A DNA stretch of 64,000 nucleotides from Ilex aquifolium. Taxonomy: Eukaryota > Streptophyta > Magnoliopsida > Aquifoliales > Aquifoliaceae. The stretch spans positions 18,738,064-18,802,063 of the forward strand of contig OX637397.1 of the NCBI GenBank assembly GCA_951799425.1. The letters run 5' to 3'. The notes beneath the pieces were generated by a model. The model did not search any database. It saw nothing but the letters and a program-made list of their open reading frames with translations, and was not told the origin of the DNA. How positions within the stretch are numbered: position 1 is the stretch's first letter; every line of letters starts with the position of its first letter. The position numbers were made by a program, and so were the translations under genes. Positions 21,001 through 32,779 of this stretch are shown piece after piece.

Positions 21001-23631
21001 TGAATCACTCATAATTTGACTGGCCCTTTGAACCTAGATCTTGGGATCTCCAATCAATTAGGTTGGACTGTCATTAAGGTAACTCTTAAGTCATAGACTT
21101 TAGTTCCATTTCTCTCGGTGTGAAATTTACATGCTCTCTCGTCAAACTTTCAGTAAACGGATCCGCTAGATTATCCTTTGATTTTATATAATCAATAAAA
21201 ATAATCTCATTTAAGAACAATTTCCTAACAATATTACGTCTACGACGTATATGTCTAGTAGTAATCGTGAGCCATAATAAAATGTTGGACCAATTTTAGA
21301 AATCTAAAATGGTTAGCGCCCTAAAGGTTTCTTTTTTTCCTAGTTATTTACGTGGTAGCAAGAATCTTAACTTGATTGTCGCCGACCCTTTTGAATGTGA
21401 TGCCAACACCATGTTATGCCAGTATTATAGTCTTTGACTGTTCTCCTTTTTTTCGGCTTAGTACTAATGGGACTGACAAACATTAGATTTTCTTTTTCTT
21501 CATTCATTTAATCTTCGATCAACCTAACATTGCTGTATTGAAAATGATTAAACTTAAAGCAATAAGCATACTTAGTTTTGCCAATCTTTGGGAGATAGCC
21601 GTATTTTAAAATCTGGAGTGCAACCCTCATTATGTACCAGCTTGAACTGTGTTTTCTTTTAACATAGGTAGGTGTAACTTGCAGGTAAAACTTATTTCAC
21701 ATGGCGTGGGCCGAAACCTGAAATATTCATCAGCAACCCTGAACTTATAAAGGAGATTTTTTCTAAGAATTATGACTTTCTGAAGCCTACAAGTAATCCA
21801 CTAATCAAGATTCTAGCAGCTGGACTTGTTGTCTATGAGCGGGACAAATGGGCAAAACATAGAAAAATAATCAATCCTGCTTTCCATACGGACAAGTTAA
21901 AGGTAATTTCTGATCTTGTCTAATACCATTGTGTATAGTAGTTAAGATGGAATGCACTAGCAAGGTAGAATAAACTAAAAATGATCTCCAAATTATTCCA
22001 ATAGAAGAGTGCTCCAAGCAATTTAGTTCTAATAATTACGAAATACTAATAATTTTTTATTTTCTTTTTTATTTTCATGTAGCATGTGGTAGCTGCATTT
22101 TATATGAGTTGTAGTGAGATGATGAGCAAATGGGGGAATATGGTCCACATAGAGGGGTCATATGAGTTGGATGTATGGCCGTATCTTCAAGGTTTGACGA
22201 GCGACGCAATTTCACGCATAGCATTTGGTAGTAGCTTTGAAGAAGGAAGAAAAATATTTGAACTTCAGAACCAACAAGCTCAACTTGTAATGCAGGCTGT
22301 ACAATCAATTTACATTCCAGGATGGAGGTAAAAATCAATAGAAATCCAGCAAAATGAGGTTAAATGTTAAACTGACGCCCGAAGATATGTACTGTACATA
22401 TTTTTTCCTCGTTGTTGATTTTGGATGGTTACTAAATTGGTTTATGTTTAGGTTCTTGCCTACTAAAAGGATGAGAAGAATGAAGGAAGTTGACAAAAAT
22501 GTGAAGGCTTCAATTAGGGCTATTATTGATAAAAGAGAAAAGGCAATGGAGGCAGGGAAAGCTAATAATGATGACTTATTGGGTATATTGTTGGAATCCA
22601 ATTTTAAAAATATTCAACAGCATGGGAACACAGATTTTGGATTGAGCACAGAAGAGATAATCGAAGAGTGCAAACTATTTTACTTTGCTGGTCAGGAGAG
22701 CACCTCCTCTTTGCTTTTATGGATGATGGTTTTGTTGGGTAGGCATTTAAGCTGGCAAGCACGTGCTAGGGAAGAAGTTTTGCGTGCCTTTGGTAATGAC
22801 AAACCAGATTTGGACGGGTTGAATCACCTGAAAGTGGTAAGTATTTTTTTTTTTTTTACTATTGAAAACAGTACATGTTATGATTTGCATGAACGAAAGA
22901 ACTGAAATATGTAAAACAAGAAGATATGATAGGGTGTCAATAGGTTCTGATGAGCTTTCTTCTAATTTAACCAATTGTCATTTCAACATATGCTCTGATC
23001 AAAGCTCGAAAAAGGTTAAAAGTATAATCAAAATATTTGGGGCATTCTCTTCATTTTGGGAACAATACATTTGTAAAGTATGTTATATTTTCATGGGATT
23101 TATTTATTTTTTAATCTTTACCCCCTCTTAATTTTCCACGATGTATGTGGGTTGTTTGAAAACAGTTTCTCATTTTACCTAAATCCCTTCGTATGTATTT
23201 CCCAGGTAACCATGATTTTGAATGAAGTTCTAAGGTTATATCCACCAGTCCCTTCCCTCGCTCGAACTGTTCATCAAGAAACCAAATTAGGAGACTTGAG
23301 CCTTCCAGCTGGAGTGCAACTCTTGTTACCAATTTTACAGCTACAACATGACCGTGAAATATGGGGTGACGATGTTGAAGAATTCAAACCAGAGAGATTT
23401 TCTGAAGGAGTGTCCAAGGCATCTAATGGGAAACTCTCCTTTTTCCCATTTAGTTGGGGACCCCGGATATGCATTGGACAAAACGTTGCAATGTTAGAAG
23501 CCAAAATGGCACTAGCTATGATTCTACAACGCTTCTCCTTCGAGCTTTCACCATCCTATGCACATGCTCCTCATACTGTCCTAACCCTTCAACCTCAGCA
23601 TGGTGCTCACATAATTTTACGAAAGCTCTAG
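18066..23631 (+). CDS. Cytochrome P450, CYP72A subfamily (5 exons, 519 aa)
   Basis: Haem-thiolate monooxygenase anchored in the ER membrane, using electrons from NADPH-P450 reductase. Exons: 18066-18351, 21685-21902, 22083-22327, 22452-22836, 23206-23631. All introns are GT-AG and the phases join into 519 codons, the usual CYP72A length. Motifs: N-terminal membrane segment (about residues 12-31), C-helix W151-x3-R155 (WAKHR), I-helix oxygen-binding AGQEST (329-334; the last position pair is Ser-Thr where Thr-Thr is common), ExxR as EVLR (385-388), PERF (440-443), and haem loop [10 protein letters not shown] with Cys467. No stops or frameshifts, so it looks functional. ATG 18066 is chosen as first in-frame Met after the TATA box; Met at 18075 is an alternative. 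The family oxidises terpenoids, including secologanin synthase, iridoid and triterpene oxidases and some gibberellin enzymes. The substrate cannot be read from sequence. Intron 1 is swollen to 3.3 kb by transposons, and a CACTA element sits 26 bp after the stop. Confidence 0.95.
18832..19862. mobile_element. Class II non-autonomous element in CYP72A intron 1
   Basis: Left end GGGTATGTTTGGATTGTGG (18836) is inverted relative to right end TGCCATCCAAACACACC (ending about 19856). The GTTTGGAT terminus is typical of Harbinger or hAT MITEs. The interior is non-coding and hosts a nested MITE. Borders and target duplication are uncertain. Confidence 0.55.
19017..19172. mobile_element. 156-bp Mutator-type MITE with 9-bp target duplication
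   Basis: Ends GAGTAATGCTAGATGGA and TCCATGTAGCATTGCTC are inverted repeats. They are flanked by a perfect 9-bp duplication TTAAATAAA (19008-19016 and 19173-19181), the length expected for Mutator transposition. The inner arms AACTAGACTTGATAATC and TTATCAAGTCTAGTTTT also pair, so most of the element folds. A diverged relative is at about 25928-26074. Confidence 0.9.
19870..20190 (-). pseudogene. Ty3/gypsy reverse transcriptase fragment in intron 1
   Basis: On the minus strand, with frame breaks, I read [12 protein letters not shown], then [15 protein letters not shown], then [11 protein letters not shown], and about 80 codons later FSEEFRWEK...AFHEIKARI. This matches the order of the C-terminal part of gypsy reverse transcriptase and the start of its RNase H (FLGF-x, K-x-KAI-x-x-PPP, GxxNFxRRF, FxW...AFxxxK). 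Several stops; dead fragment. Confidence 0.7.
20191..21300 (-). mobile_element. Ty1/copia 3' fragment in intron 1
   Basis: The minus strand at 21265-21087 encodes the end of a copia RNase H: RRRHNIVRKLF, then [19 protein letters not shown], ending about 21087 at a stop. This is the standard copia C-terminus (HIR-x-R-H-x-I-R, V-x-S-x-x-N-x-ADP-x-TK). 20191-21086 would then be its 3' untranslated and LTR-derived sequence, ending near 20450 at TTGTGATGCCCCTTGGGGCC. Borders are approximate. Confidence 0.7.
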
Positions 23632-23657
23632 CATTCAAAGACTAAGAACACTATAAT

Positions 23658-25198
23658 CACTACAAGAAAAAAGGGATTTTACGGCGGTAAAGTGCTGTCA
23701 TAAAAGGTCTATTTGCCGTCACAAATACTTTTTGTGACGGCATTGTGGCGGCATTGCCTCGCCATAATAAGTGTGGTCTCAAAAGGTTTTTACGGCAGCA
23801 ACAGTCTGTCTCAAATAGTATTTACGGCAGCAAGACCCTGTCGTAAATAAGTTGTCACAAAAAATCCGACACTTTTGTTTTTATCACGGCGGCAAAAGTG
23901 CTGCCTCAAATACCATATTTGGCTGTCGTAAAAAATAGAAGATATATTTATGACGACAGCGATGCCGCCACAAAAAAAAAAAAAAAATTATTATAGACCG
24001 TTGGTAACCAATGTTATATACTCTGTGCATATATACACTCCATACAACTTTTTTTTTTTTTTGGGGGTGGGGGAGGGAGTAAGGGGGCTTGAACCCTTGA
24101 CCTCAAGAAGACAAAGCTTCCACAATGTAAGGAATACCATTAGACCAAAGACTCATTGGTATCCATACAACTACCCAATTTAATATATAGATAAACACAA
24201 AAGTAAATATAATCAACATTTCCAAAAACATAGAAATATTTTCATATCCAAAAAAAACAATCCCACGAGTTGAACAAAATGTAAAGTATGCAATTTTATA
24301 AAACATAACGATCTATGAGTACAAGAAATTAATGCAAAAAATTGAACATCCTCCCCGAACCATCTACTCTCTCAGTGACATCTGAAAAAAAATATAAAAT
24401 TATTGTTACTATACTGAAATAATATTTATATACATATATACAATAAAGAACTAAAAGAAGTTAGAATATACATCAACAAAGGGCCACGCAATATTTCTCT
24501 GAACGGCTTGTCAAATTATGTAAATGACATATAAACGAGTCATATTGTATACATTTCTTATAATTGATTTCACCAATACCTAATTCGTTTATAATCGTAT
24601 CGTGGCGGGTCCACTCGTTTACTAAACAGGTGGTTTAAGGAAGACTCAAACCCACTAATTTTATATCGTGCTAACGGGTTGTGTCATATTTTGACACTCC
24701 TAATTTTGATATAAAAACTTGACTTTGTAGAGTTTAATTTTTTTTTCTTTGAACTAGAAATTGTCTTTTGATGTTAAACTACGTAATTTTATAAAATATT
24801 ACTTGTAACATAAAAAATAGTTGTTGCCAATACAAATTTTTTTTAGAGTTTTTCTTTTTTAAACTATAAACTGTTTTTTAATCTAAAACAACATTTTAAT
24901 GTTTTATGAAATATTATATACGACGGGAAAAATAGCTGCCATAAATATAAAATTTTTTTTTGAATTTATAAATATTATTTGAGACAGGAAAAACAGCTGT
25001 CTCAAATATAATTTTTTTTTTTTGAGTTTATGACACTATTTACGGCAGAAAAAATAACTGCCACAAATATTAACACAAACACGCTTTTTGTGACGGCAAA
25101 CACAGCCGCCACAAAAAATTGTCTCAAATACATCTTTTGTGACGGCGAACACATCCGCCGTAAAAAATTTGTCACAAAAACCCCTTATTCTTGTAGTG
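23658..25198. mobile_element. Non-autonomous CACTA element just 3' of CYP72A
   Basis: Begins CACTACAAGAAAAAAGGG and ends CCCCTTATTCTTGTAGTG, an En/Spm-type inverted terminus. It is flanked by the 3-bp duplication AAT (23655-23657 and 25199-25201). Subterminal regions are full of TTTGTGACGGC / GCCGTCACAAA and TTACGGC motifs in both orientations, as in CACTA subterminal repeats. No transposase frame. It lies 26 bp after the CYP72A stop codon and contains a SINE at 24050-24162. Confidence 0.95.
24050..24162 (-). mobile_element. tRNA-derived SINE nested in the CACTA element
   Basis: On the minus strand the A box TGGTCTAATGG and B box GGTTCAAGCCC match the RNA polymerase III consensus, and the element ends in poly-A (the T-run at 24050-24060). 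A perfect 10-bp duplication CCATACAACT flanks it (24040-24049 and 24163-24172). It is about 113 bp and not a tRNA gene: no complete cloverleaf, and it has a tail and target duplication. Confidence 0.92.
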
Positions 25199-25927
25199 AA
25201 TCCAAGCTCTGTGTTGGTATTACTAGCTCAGGTATGGATGTTATGTGCCGTGAGAATAAGTTTCTTATGCAAAGTGCAAAGTTTGTGGAACCTAATATCT
25301 CATCCATTTAAACTTTGTGGAATAATTTTCACCATTGTCAATTTATATTATGATATTATGTGTGCAATCGTAGACTAGAATGATTGCTTTTTCAGATAAA
25401 TATAGGAATTTAAATATCAATCATTGGAGAGTAGGATGCATATACTTATAAATTGACTATATTTTGTTAGTCACATGAGTTAAATCGGTCCAAGTATAGC
25501 GCAAGTGATTTGAAGATCAAAGATGATTGACTCAGTTTGAGTGAATTACTTAAAGGCGTGATTGAAGATTTGGTAAAGAACTTAAGCACGACTCATTGCA
25601 ATCACACACCCGATAGGTGTTGTAAATTTGACTTAGAGACCTTAGTTTGAGATCGTGCTTAAATTTCATAAAATATTTTCCAAAGTTGATTTGTGTCATT
25701 TATACTTAGCATAATAATTTTCATAACTAAAACGTGTTTTTGAAGTTTATATGAAGGCTTAAGCATAAGATAATGATAATAATAGTTATTATAATAAAGC
25801 AACCACTAAAACTTAATTAGTAGTGTGAGTGGGGATTAATTTCTAATTTACCTAATAAAAGGGGAGCTAAGTAAATTTTTTGTAAAACTCAATACCCAAA
25901 AAATACGGTTGATTAGTTCTATGATAT
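25199..25927 (+). other. Displaced 3' flank of CYP72A
   Basis: Removing the CACTA element and one AAT joins the P450 stop codon to TCCAAGCTCTGTGTTGG at 25202, so the original 3' untranslated region probably continues here. Possible polyadenylation signals AATAAG (25255) and AATAAT (25320). Beyond that is AT-rich sequence with no gene. Confidence 0.5.
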
Positions 25928-26074
25928 GAGGCCTTTTATACAAAACCCCTAAAAACTAAACTTGATAATTACAACCATTGATTTCATTGTGGATCCTAGC
26001 ATTTATTGAGACTCACTACCTATTCAATTATTGAGATTATCAAGTCTAATTTTTAAGTTCATCTAGCATTACTC
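25928..26074. mobile_element. Second, diverged copy of the 19017 MITE
   Basis: The sequence AAACTTGATAATTACAACCA, TTGTGGATCC, CACTACCTATTCAATTATTG and CATCTAGCATTACTC matches the 19017-19172 element, inverted. The left terminus is decayed. The immediate flanks (CTATGATA before, TATCATAG after) continue the inverted repeat, so the true ends may be about 9 bp further out on each side. Confidence 0.75.
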
Positions 26075-26089
26075 TTATCATAGTTGAAG

Positions 26090-26930
26090 TGTATAATAAG
26101 TATAAAGGTATGTTCATGGTGAGAAATAATAATGAATATGTAAATGAGTTTTATTGTAAGTTGTTAATTTTGGTGTTTTTAGACCTAATTTAGATTTATT
26201 GTTTTTGAGGCTTTTAAAAAATTTATTTAATGTGTTAAAAAGCAAAAAGAAAACAAATGGGAAGTAGGAAGAAAGTTGCAGGTTATGCAACTTTGGTTGG
26301 GTGAAGAAGATGGATTCCTTAAAATTATAGAAACGTCTTCTTTAGTTTTAAAGAGCTTTATTTTTATCCCTATATTCTTCTAAACTTATTTTTAAGCACT
26401 AATTGCTAAGTTGAAAGAATAGAATTCTGAAAATTTTTATAGCAGTCCCTAAAACAGAAAATGCGTTTATAAAAAAATTACACTTTGACCCCAAAAGTTT
26501 AAAAAAAATATGATTTGACCTCAAAACTTTAAAAAAAAATTCTAAATTGCCTAGATTGCTTCCATACCCTATTATGTCATATTAAAAAAGTTATTTCTAT
26601 GTAAAAGACATATAGAGTATATATCAACGGATAGAAAGTACGAAAAATTAAATATAGAATCGTGAGATTTTAAAATTATGAATAAAGATTGATTGTTACA
26701 TGTTATTTTGAATTAAGTGATGATTACATTGTGATTGGGAAAGAGGGTTTTGAATTGGAGTTCGGGAATTAAGGTGAGTAGTTTACTACCTTTTTTTGGA
26801 GGATTTTCTATATTAAACGTGTGGGTGCGTGGATATTTCCTATGTATAATACATATGTTGATGTTTGGGGTTGCAATTAAATATTTTGCAATTGTGAATT
26901 GTTATACATGTGAATTTTATTAAACTTGTG
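26090..26930. other. AT-rich intergenic DNA without a gene
   Basis: Nothing recognised apart from homopolymer runs. The short frame at 26735-26923 has no supporting feature. Confidence 0.5.
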
Positions 26931-27780
26931 AGATAATTATCATTGCTTAAATGTGCTTTGATGATGAAAGACAAAATTTTGTGTGCGTTAGGACTAAAAC
27001 AATAATTTTAGTGTGCGTTAAAATCATATTTTATGAAACGAGGACCGAGTTACCAAGTTTAAATAGTAACGATATTGAAGATATACAAGTGTGATCAGTA
27101 TAGGAATGTACACATAGGGGCCAGTCATCAGACTAATGATAGTCAATTACTATGTTAGTGATGACAAGAGATAGGGCCAGTTACCAGGCTAATGGTAACA
27201 AATATGAGATGACAAATGTATTTGGAACTGAATGTGTGTGTGAGTGTTTTGGGTTATAAATGTCTTTTCATTTACAAAGTTATTTGTAGAAATGAGTAGG
27301 AGTTTTGGGTTATAAATGTCTTTTCATTTATATGGTCATTTGTGAACATGAAATTGTTTTTATCTAAATGATTATATGTAAAGGGCTGGGATACAATTTG
27401 TTGTACTTATGTATGTATTAAAGTTTATTTTTGTATATAAATTGTGGGATTTATTTTCAAACCTCATTAGAAGTGGTTGCTATTCACAGGCCGTCGTGCT
27501 CATATAAATATTTAACATTTTTCAGGTGATGATCAAAGTGAAGAGTAAGTCCACAGATAGACAAGGGAATTAGAAGACTTCACGATTTATTTTATTGCAG
27601 GTTTTCAGGAATAAATATCTTTTGTAGTTTTGAGACAAGTATTTAATTGTTTTGGGAACAATGTTGTTTGCGAATAGAGTTGTAAACCTTATGGTTTGAT
27701 TATGATTTTATTTGGGTTTAATAATGATGTTGGTGATGTTTAACTTATTCATCTGGTATTCATTAGGTCGGTGGATTGGA
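26931..27780 (+). mobile_element. Decayed Ty3/gypsy LTR-like remnant
   Basis: Contains repeated modules GGCCAGTCATCAGACTAATG / GGCCAGTTACCAGGCTAATG (27119 and 27175) and a 56-bp direct repeat around GTTTTGGGTTATAAATGTC (27249 and 27305). It also has AACATTTTTCAGGTGATGAT at 27512, resembling the transcription-end region of the solo LTR at 2164-3536 read on the minus strand. No clear TG...CA ends or target duplication. Confidence 0.45.
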
Positions 27781-29370
27781 TCACCTTATTATTTGTCTTC
27801 TGCTGTATTTTGTATTTATTATGCACAAGATTGATTGGTAAAGACCTTGGTGACCGATCCGTTGCCCACCGGGGGAGTAACAATTCTAGTAGTTAGCGCT
27901 TGGTGGGCATTGTAGCAAAGTGTTATCGTCTAACTCTAAACTATCTAGAAGCTGGTTCTTTTTTTTCGCTTACTTGGCGTTTGAGTGTTGCCAAGATCAG
28001 TTGAGTGAGATTGAGGGTGCTCAATTGCCTGTTGTGATTCAGAAATCTAAACCCTCCTGGCTTGACTTATAATCCTTCCAAATTCAGTATAAAGTCACCT
28101 TACAATCCTACTTAGTTATATATTAACACTTTGGGCAAACCTAAGAATGAGACAAAAATCCTACTTAATTATCTGTTAATCTTTAGAGAAAGGAGATTCT
28201 AAGGCTCAAATCCTGTAATTGCCTATAGTTCTGGGGTGGAGTTTGAGGATTCATAGTGAGTTGGCAGGATCCATTGGTCTTTGGACAAGTTATCAAGCGT
28301 TGCAGTAGTAGAGATGTGATCCAAACCTTAATCGAAAGAGCCAGTGTTGGACATGAGTTGAAAGGAGTAGGGGTTTCTAGGGAGAGGTACGAGACAAGAT
28401 CGTAGCTTATTACTGGAAGATCTAGTGGGTAATATAAGTGTTGAGTCTTTACGTTTATTTCAACAGTGGAGTTGTTTGGTCTGGATTTGTTCCCATGGTC
28501 TTTTACCCTCCCTTAGGCATTGAGTTAGCAGCAAATCACTTGTACCTAGTACTCTTGATATATTTAAGGAGCTTGAAGATGACTTAGTTTTAATGGCTAG
28601 GAAACACCTTAGGTATCTCCATAAACTTCCTTCAAATCCTATGATTTTAGATTTCAATAGATTGACCATCCCTACAAATTTAGCTTCAATGGTAACCTCT
28701 CATAGATGGGTAATGGTACTTATGCCATTACATTTGACCACTACTTCCATAGTCCTTATCGTTAGGACTTGTTCTTATGGCCCCATCTTTCACTATACTT
28801 ATATAGACATAATATGCAATCTCTTCTATGAAAAGTTAGTTGAGTTCAGGTATCCACCTTTACCTTCAGATCAAAAGATCTAAAAATGGAGACTTTATGT
28901 GGATTCACTTAAGAATGCACAAATCAACGTCTTTACCATAAAAACAAAGTGGAGGTGGAGTGGATAGGTCATCTTTAAAACAATTACCAAGTAAAATATT
29001 TTGTGACCTAATTCAACAACTATGCCATTTCCCTTTTGAAATCAGAGTACACACTCTATTCTTTAATAACCCGTTAGATCCATGACCTGCCAGCTATCCT
29101 CTTGTCTCGCACTCCCCTCAATCAACCATTATGTCTTTCAACTTTTGTCCGACAACAACTCCAATAGCCATGGATTGCACCAACTCATGGTGGTTCCTCG
29201 AACTCCAACCTGTGACTCATTGCAATTCAATTTAAAAAGATTTACCAATTTTAATACTCTGATTCCCTTCATCAATTCACATGAATTAAGCAAATTGAAC
29301 CTCCCAACTAACACACGTGGGATTCACACAACCACCCAATCAAGCATAAATAATGAATAAAAATTACAGG
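27781..29370. other. Unassigned sequence, probably retroelement-derived
   Basis: Unusually even base composition at 27840-28450 compared with its surroundings, but no domain recognised in any frame. From about 28900 the sequence may be the outer part of the adjacent minus-strand copia-type LTR. Confidence 0.35.
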
Positions 29371-29374
29371 TATG

Positions 29375-30519
29375 TAAAGATGACAATAATACAACACAAG
29401 CATTTTTAATGTGAAAACCCTCTCTGAAAAAACCACGGGACCCATCTAGGCCCACCTAACTTAATTCACTAGTTTAAAACTTAGATTATAAGTTCAAAGG
29501 CTTATACTTCAACCAATTATATGGATAAAAACTTCCTCCCATGAATCTTCTCTCTGAAAATCCACCGCAAGCATCTTGACAAATAGCTTCAAAGGCAACG
29601 AGCTGAGATCCATGAACCCTCCTTTCTTCTCCTTTGGAATCCTCTCACTGATCCTTGAGTCTCCTCTTTGGATCATTTGTATTGTGGGTTTGATTTGGTG
29701 TTCAAAGTCCTCAACAATAGATGCTTAAATTCTCATAAGAATTTATCTTGATCTTAAAGGAATTTGGTTTTGATCTTGTATAGGGTGTGCTCTCTCTTGA
29801 ATGACCAGCCTCTATAAACCCTAGAATCTCTTTCTAACTCCCTTGTTCCATATTTTGGGTCATAGGGGTCTTCCTCTTTATATAGGAATAGGAAAGAAGA
29901 GGTAAATGAGCGAGTTTAAAAATCTGTCTACGGTACAGTTCTCGAGTTCTGTGGAGAGAGGTCAAAGAACGTTGGCCACTAATAAAGACAAACTACAGCC
30001 AACCTATGGGCGGGGCTCGAGCGATAAGGCGCATGCTTGTCTTTGGATTATTCTTTTCCAGCCCTGCTCAATTGCCTAAGTCCCGAGACTGCATGGAGAG
30101 CATTATCCACTCGTCTTCTCGAAAAATGAAGGCTCCAAAATGACTCTCTAAGTATCAAGAGGTGTACCTAGAAAACCTTCATCCAATGACTCATTTAAAA
30201 AATCATTTTTAGAAGCTAAAACCGTAAAGTTTTAAAAAAAAATTGACACCAAAAACTCTCGTGTCATGAACGAAATAAATACTCATACTCTTAATCCAAT
30301 TTTATCACATAAGTCAAACCAAACAAGGGTAACTTGGTATCTAGGTCAACGTACCTCACCTAAACTTGATCCAAGAAGTTTTTACATGTGTAGCAGTGTA
30401 GTATGAGCTTCTTCACCATATCTTGCTTCAGTTTGCAATCTTCAATAACCTCTTGACCATGGATTTAGTTGATATATAGTGACCTCATGGAATTCACCAA
30501 TTAAAATATTTTCCTAACA
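29375..30519 (-). repeat. 3' LTR of a minus-strand copia-type element (RE-1)
   Basis: On the minus strand the LTR begins TGTTAGGAAAATATTTTAAT at 30519, immediately after the tract GCCAAATGGGAGAT, the usual polypurine-tract/LTR junction of plant Ty1/copia elements of the SIRE type. It is homologous to 38390-39537: both contain TGAAAA(C/T)CCTCTC...AAAAA and end AATCTCCC. The outer (left) border is uncertain because no second end was seen. Confidence 0.7.
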
Positions 30520-31144
30520 ATCTCCCATTTGGCAATTCCATGACAAAACATACAAGAGTAAAAAGTTTCAAGATTACAAATCAAAAAACCTAAACAAAAA
30601 CGAATCATAACCTAAAATCATGTCACTCTCTCATTCTAATGACAAGACTCATTTTCATGAATATGAAGTTTGAAAGAACTAAGTCTAGGAAAACAAATAC
30701 CGAACACAAATCTCGCGAAACGCATAGAATATGTCATAGATAAATCATGGTCACAAGTGTAAGTGATAAAAAGCACTAAGAGCGACAACCTATATGTATG
30801 TAAGCAATATGCACAGAAGCAATCATGCAAACATGTTTTAACTCATGAAAAGTTCACTAGTGCTTAAGAACCAAAAAATATGACAATCAAAAGTAAATGG
30901 TTCTCCCTTTTTGTTAATGTTCTCAGCAAAGAAAAATAAAACAAATGAAAACCTTAACAAAAAAAAATTCGGCCATGCCATTATTTTACTCCCCCTCACT
31001 CCCTTATTTTATTAAAATTCATTCAATTCGTCACAAAATTACTCTCCTTCTATCAAGGTTGTTCTCCCCCTTTTTTTGTCATGAAGTGTCAAATTATAGC
31101 ATATGTGCGAAAAGAGAGATAATTTGCAAAGATGAAATACCAAC
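30520..31144 (-). mobile_element. RE-1 interior next to the polypurine tract
   Basis: Begins ATCTCCCATTTGGCAATTCC, read as the polypurine tract on the minus strand. It is homologous over about 300 bp to 39538-39860. It ends at the CACTA insertion (target ATG at 31145-31147). Non-coding. Confidence 0.6.
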
Positions 31145-32779
31145 ATGCACGGCAAAAAAAAAGACATTTACCGGCGTTTAATGCATTTAATAAACGCCGG
31201 TAAAATGTAAATAAACGTCGCAAAATATTATTACTGATGTTTGCTATTAACGATGTCGAAAGCTCCGTCGGGAAAATTATCAGCGTATAATTAAACGCCA
31301 CAAAAATTAAAGTGACGTTTACTAAACACTGAAGCGACGTTTATTTAATCGACGGCTTCCTGGTAAAATTTCGGTGACCGGAGCTATTTTACGGCGTTTA
31401 TTTAAAGGCCAGTAATTATTATTTCTGGTTTTTTGGTTTCCGGTAATGATAATTAATATTTTTTTTCATAATAAAACCTAACTCATTGCATTTTCACTAG
31501 AATGGTAATTTTAAAAATTCACAGATTTTCCACCAGATGAAAAATTGATAGTCAAGCTGCTAACAATACCTTATATATATATTAAAAACAACAACTCCAG
31601 CACAAAGGCTTCACCACAGCCACCCTTTTCTACCCCTGTACTTCAGACAACAAACACCAAAACAACCCATATTATAAAAAACAACAGTCCTCTTTTTTCG
31701 AAGCACAGGTAATCCTGCATCAGTGCTTCCATCTTTTTTTTTTTAACACAAAACCAGTCATTACAAGAAGCAAAAAGGAAAACCACATAAGGCCTCCTAT
31801 TCCAGAAACAAAAACAAATAGAAAACCAAATCAAAAGATTACAAGCCAACTCCCAAAACAGTCAGCAGAAACATCACTCTTACAGCCACCTCCAACCAAT
31901 AACAGCAGTAAAACAGGCCACCAACAGCTTTCACAGCAGCAATCTGAACTGACCTCAACTTCCAACCAATGAAAATGACCTGTTTCAAACAAGTCAACAC
32001 CCATTCATGGAGTGTAATCTACCATTAAGAGAATAAATAGTACACTGTATGTGATCAAAATACGACATATCAATTAACACATGAATTCCACATAAAACAA
32101 TAAAAATGAACATATTAGTATTTCCAATAATACAAATTCAATCCAAACAGAAAACCCAACAAGCACAAAAAATTCATCAAACTCAAACCAAACATAAAAC
32201 CCAACAAGCAAAGATATTTAACTAACAAGAAAAGATATTTTCCACACTAGACAACCTTTTTTAATCAAAACAACAAACTATCAACAGAAAAGTACAACTC
32301 AAGAACTAAACAGAAAAAGTATACATTTTAATTTGTTAAAAAACACTCTAATACTATTACATAGCTCCTCAGTACCCTAAAACAACACAAAGGGCAGCCA
32401 CAAAAAATCCATCAAACTCATTCAAACCAAAGTTTTTGTTTGTCACACCTAGCACTGTCTACAATGACCTCATACCAGATATCAGGATAGAATATGAATC
32501 AAAGCTTTGGATTATGTGAACCATCCTTTTTTCCTCTCTCACTGTAGCAAAGGGGGGTTGGGGCTAGGATTTTTAAAGTAGCAAGGCTTTACAATTTTGT
32601 GCACTGCTACAAACATTATAAATGATCTCAAACATCCTTCTGAACAATTCACCCTCATAAACAATAAAATCTTCCTAGAAACCATCAGCAGCATTACCAA
32701 CCACTGCCCCCTGTGGGACAAGAAGCAGAAAAATGAGAGAAAATTTAATTAGAAGCAAGCATATACCTCAATCATCTCT

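Noticed and set aside
22335..22601. Minus-strand frame of 88 codons inside CYP72A exon 4
   Set aside because: Antisense shadow of the P450 coding sequence; the sense reading has all family motifs.
24060..24165. tRNA gene on the minus strand
   Set aside because: A and B boxes are present, but there is a poly-A tail and a 10-bp target duplication and no full cloverleaf. It is a SINE.
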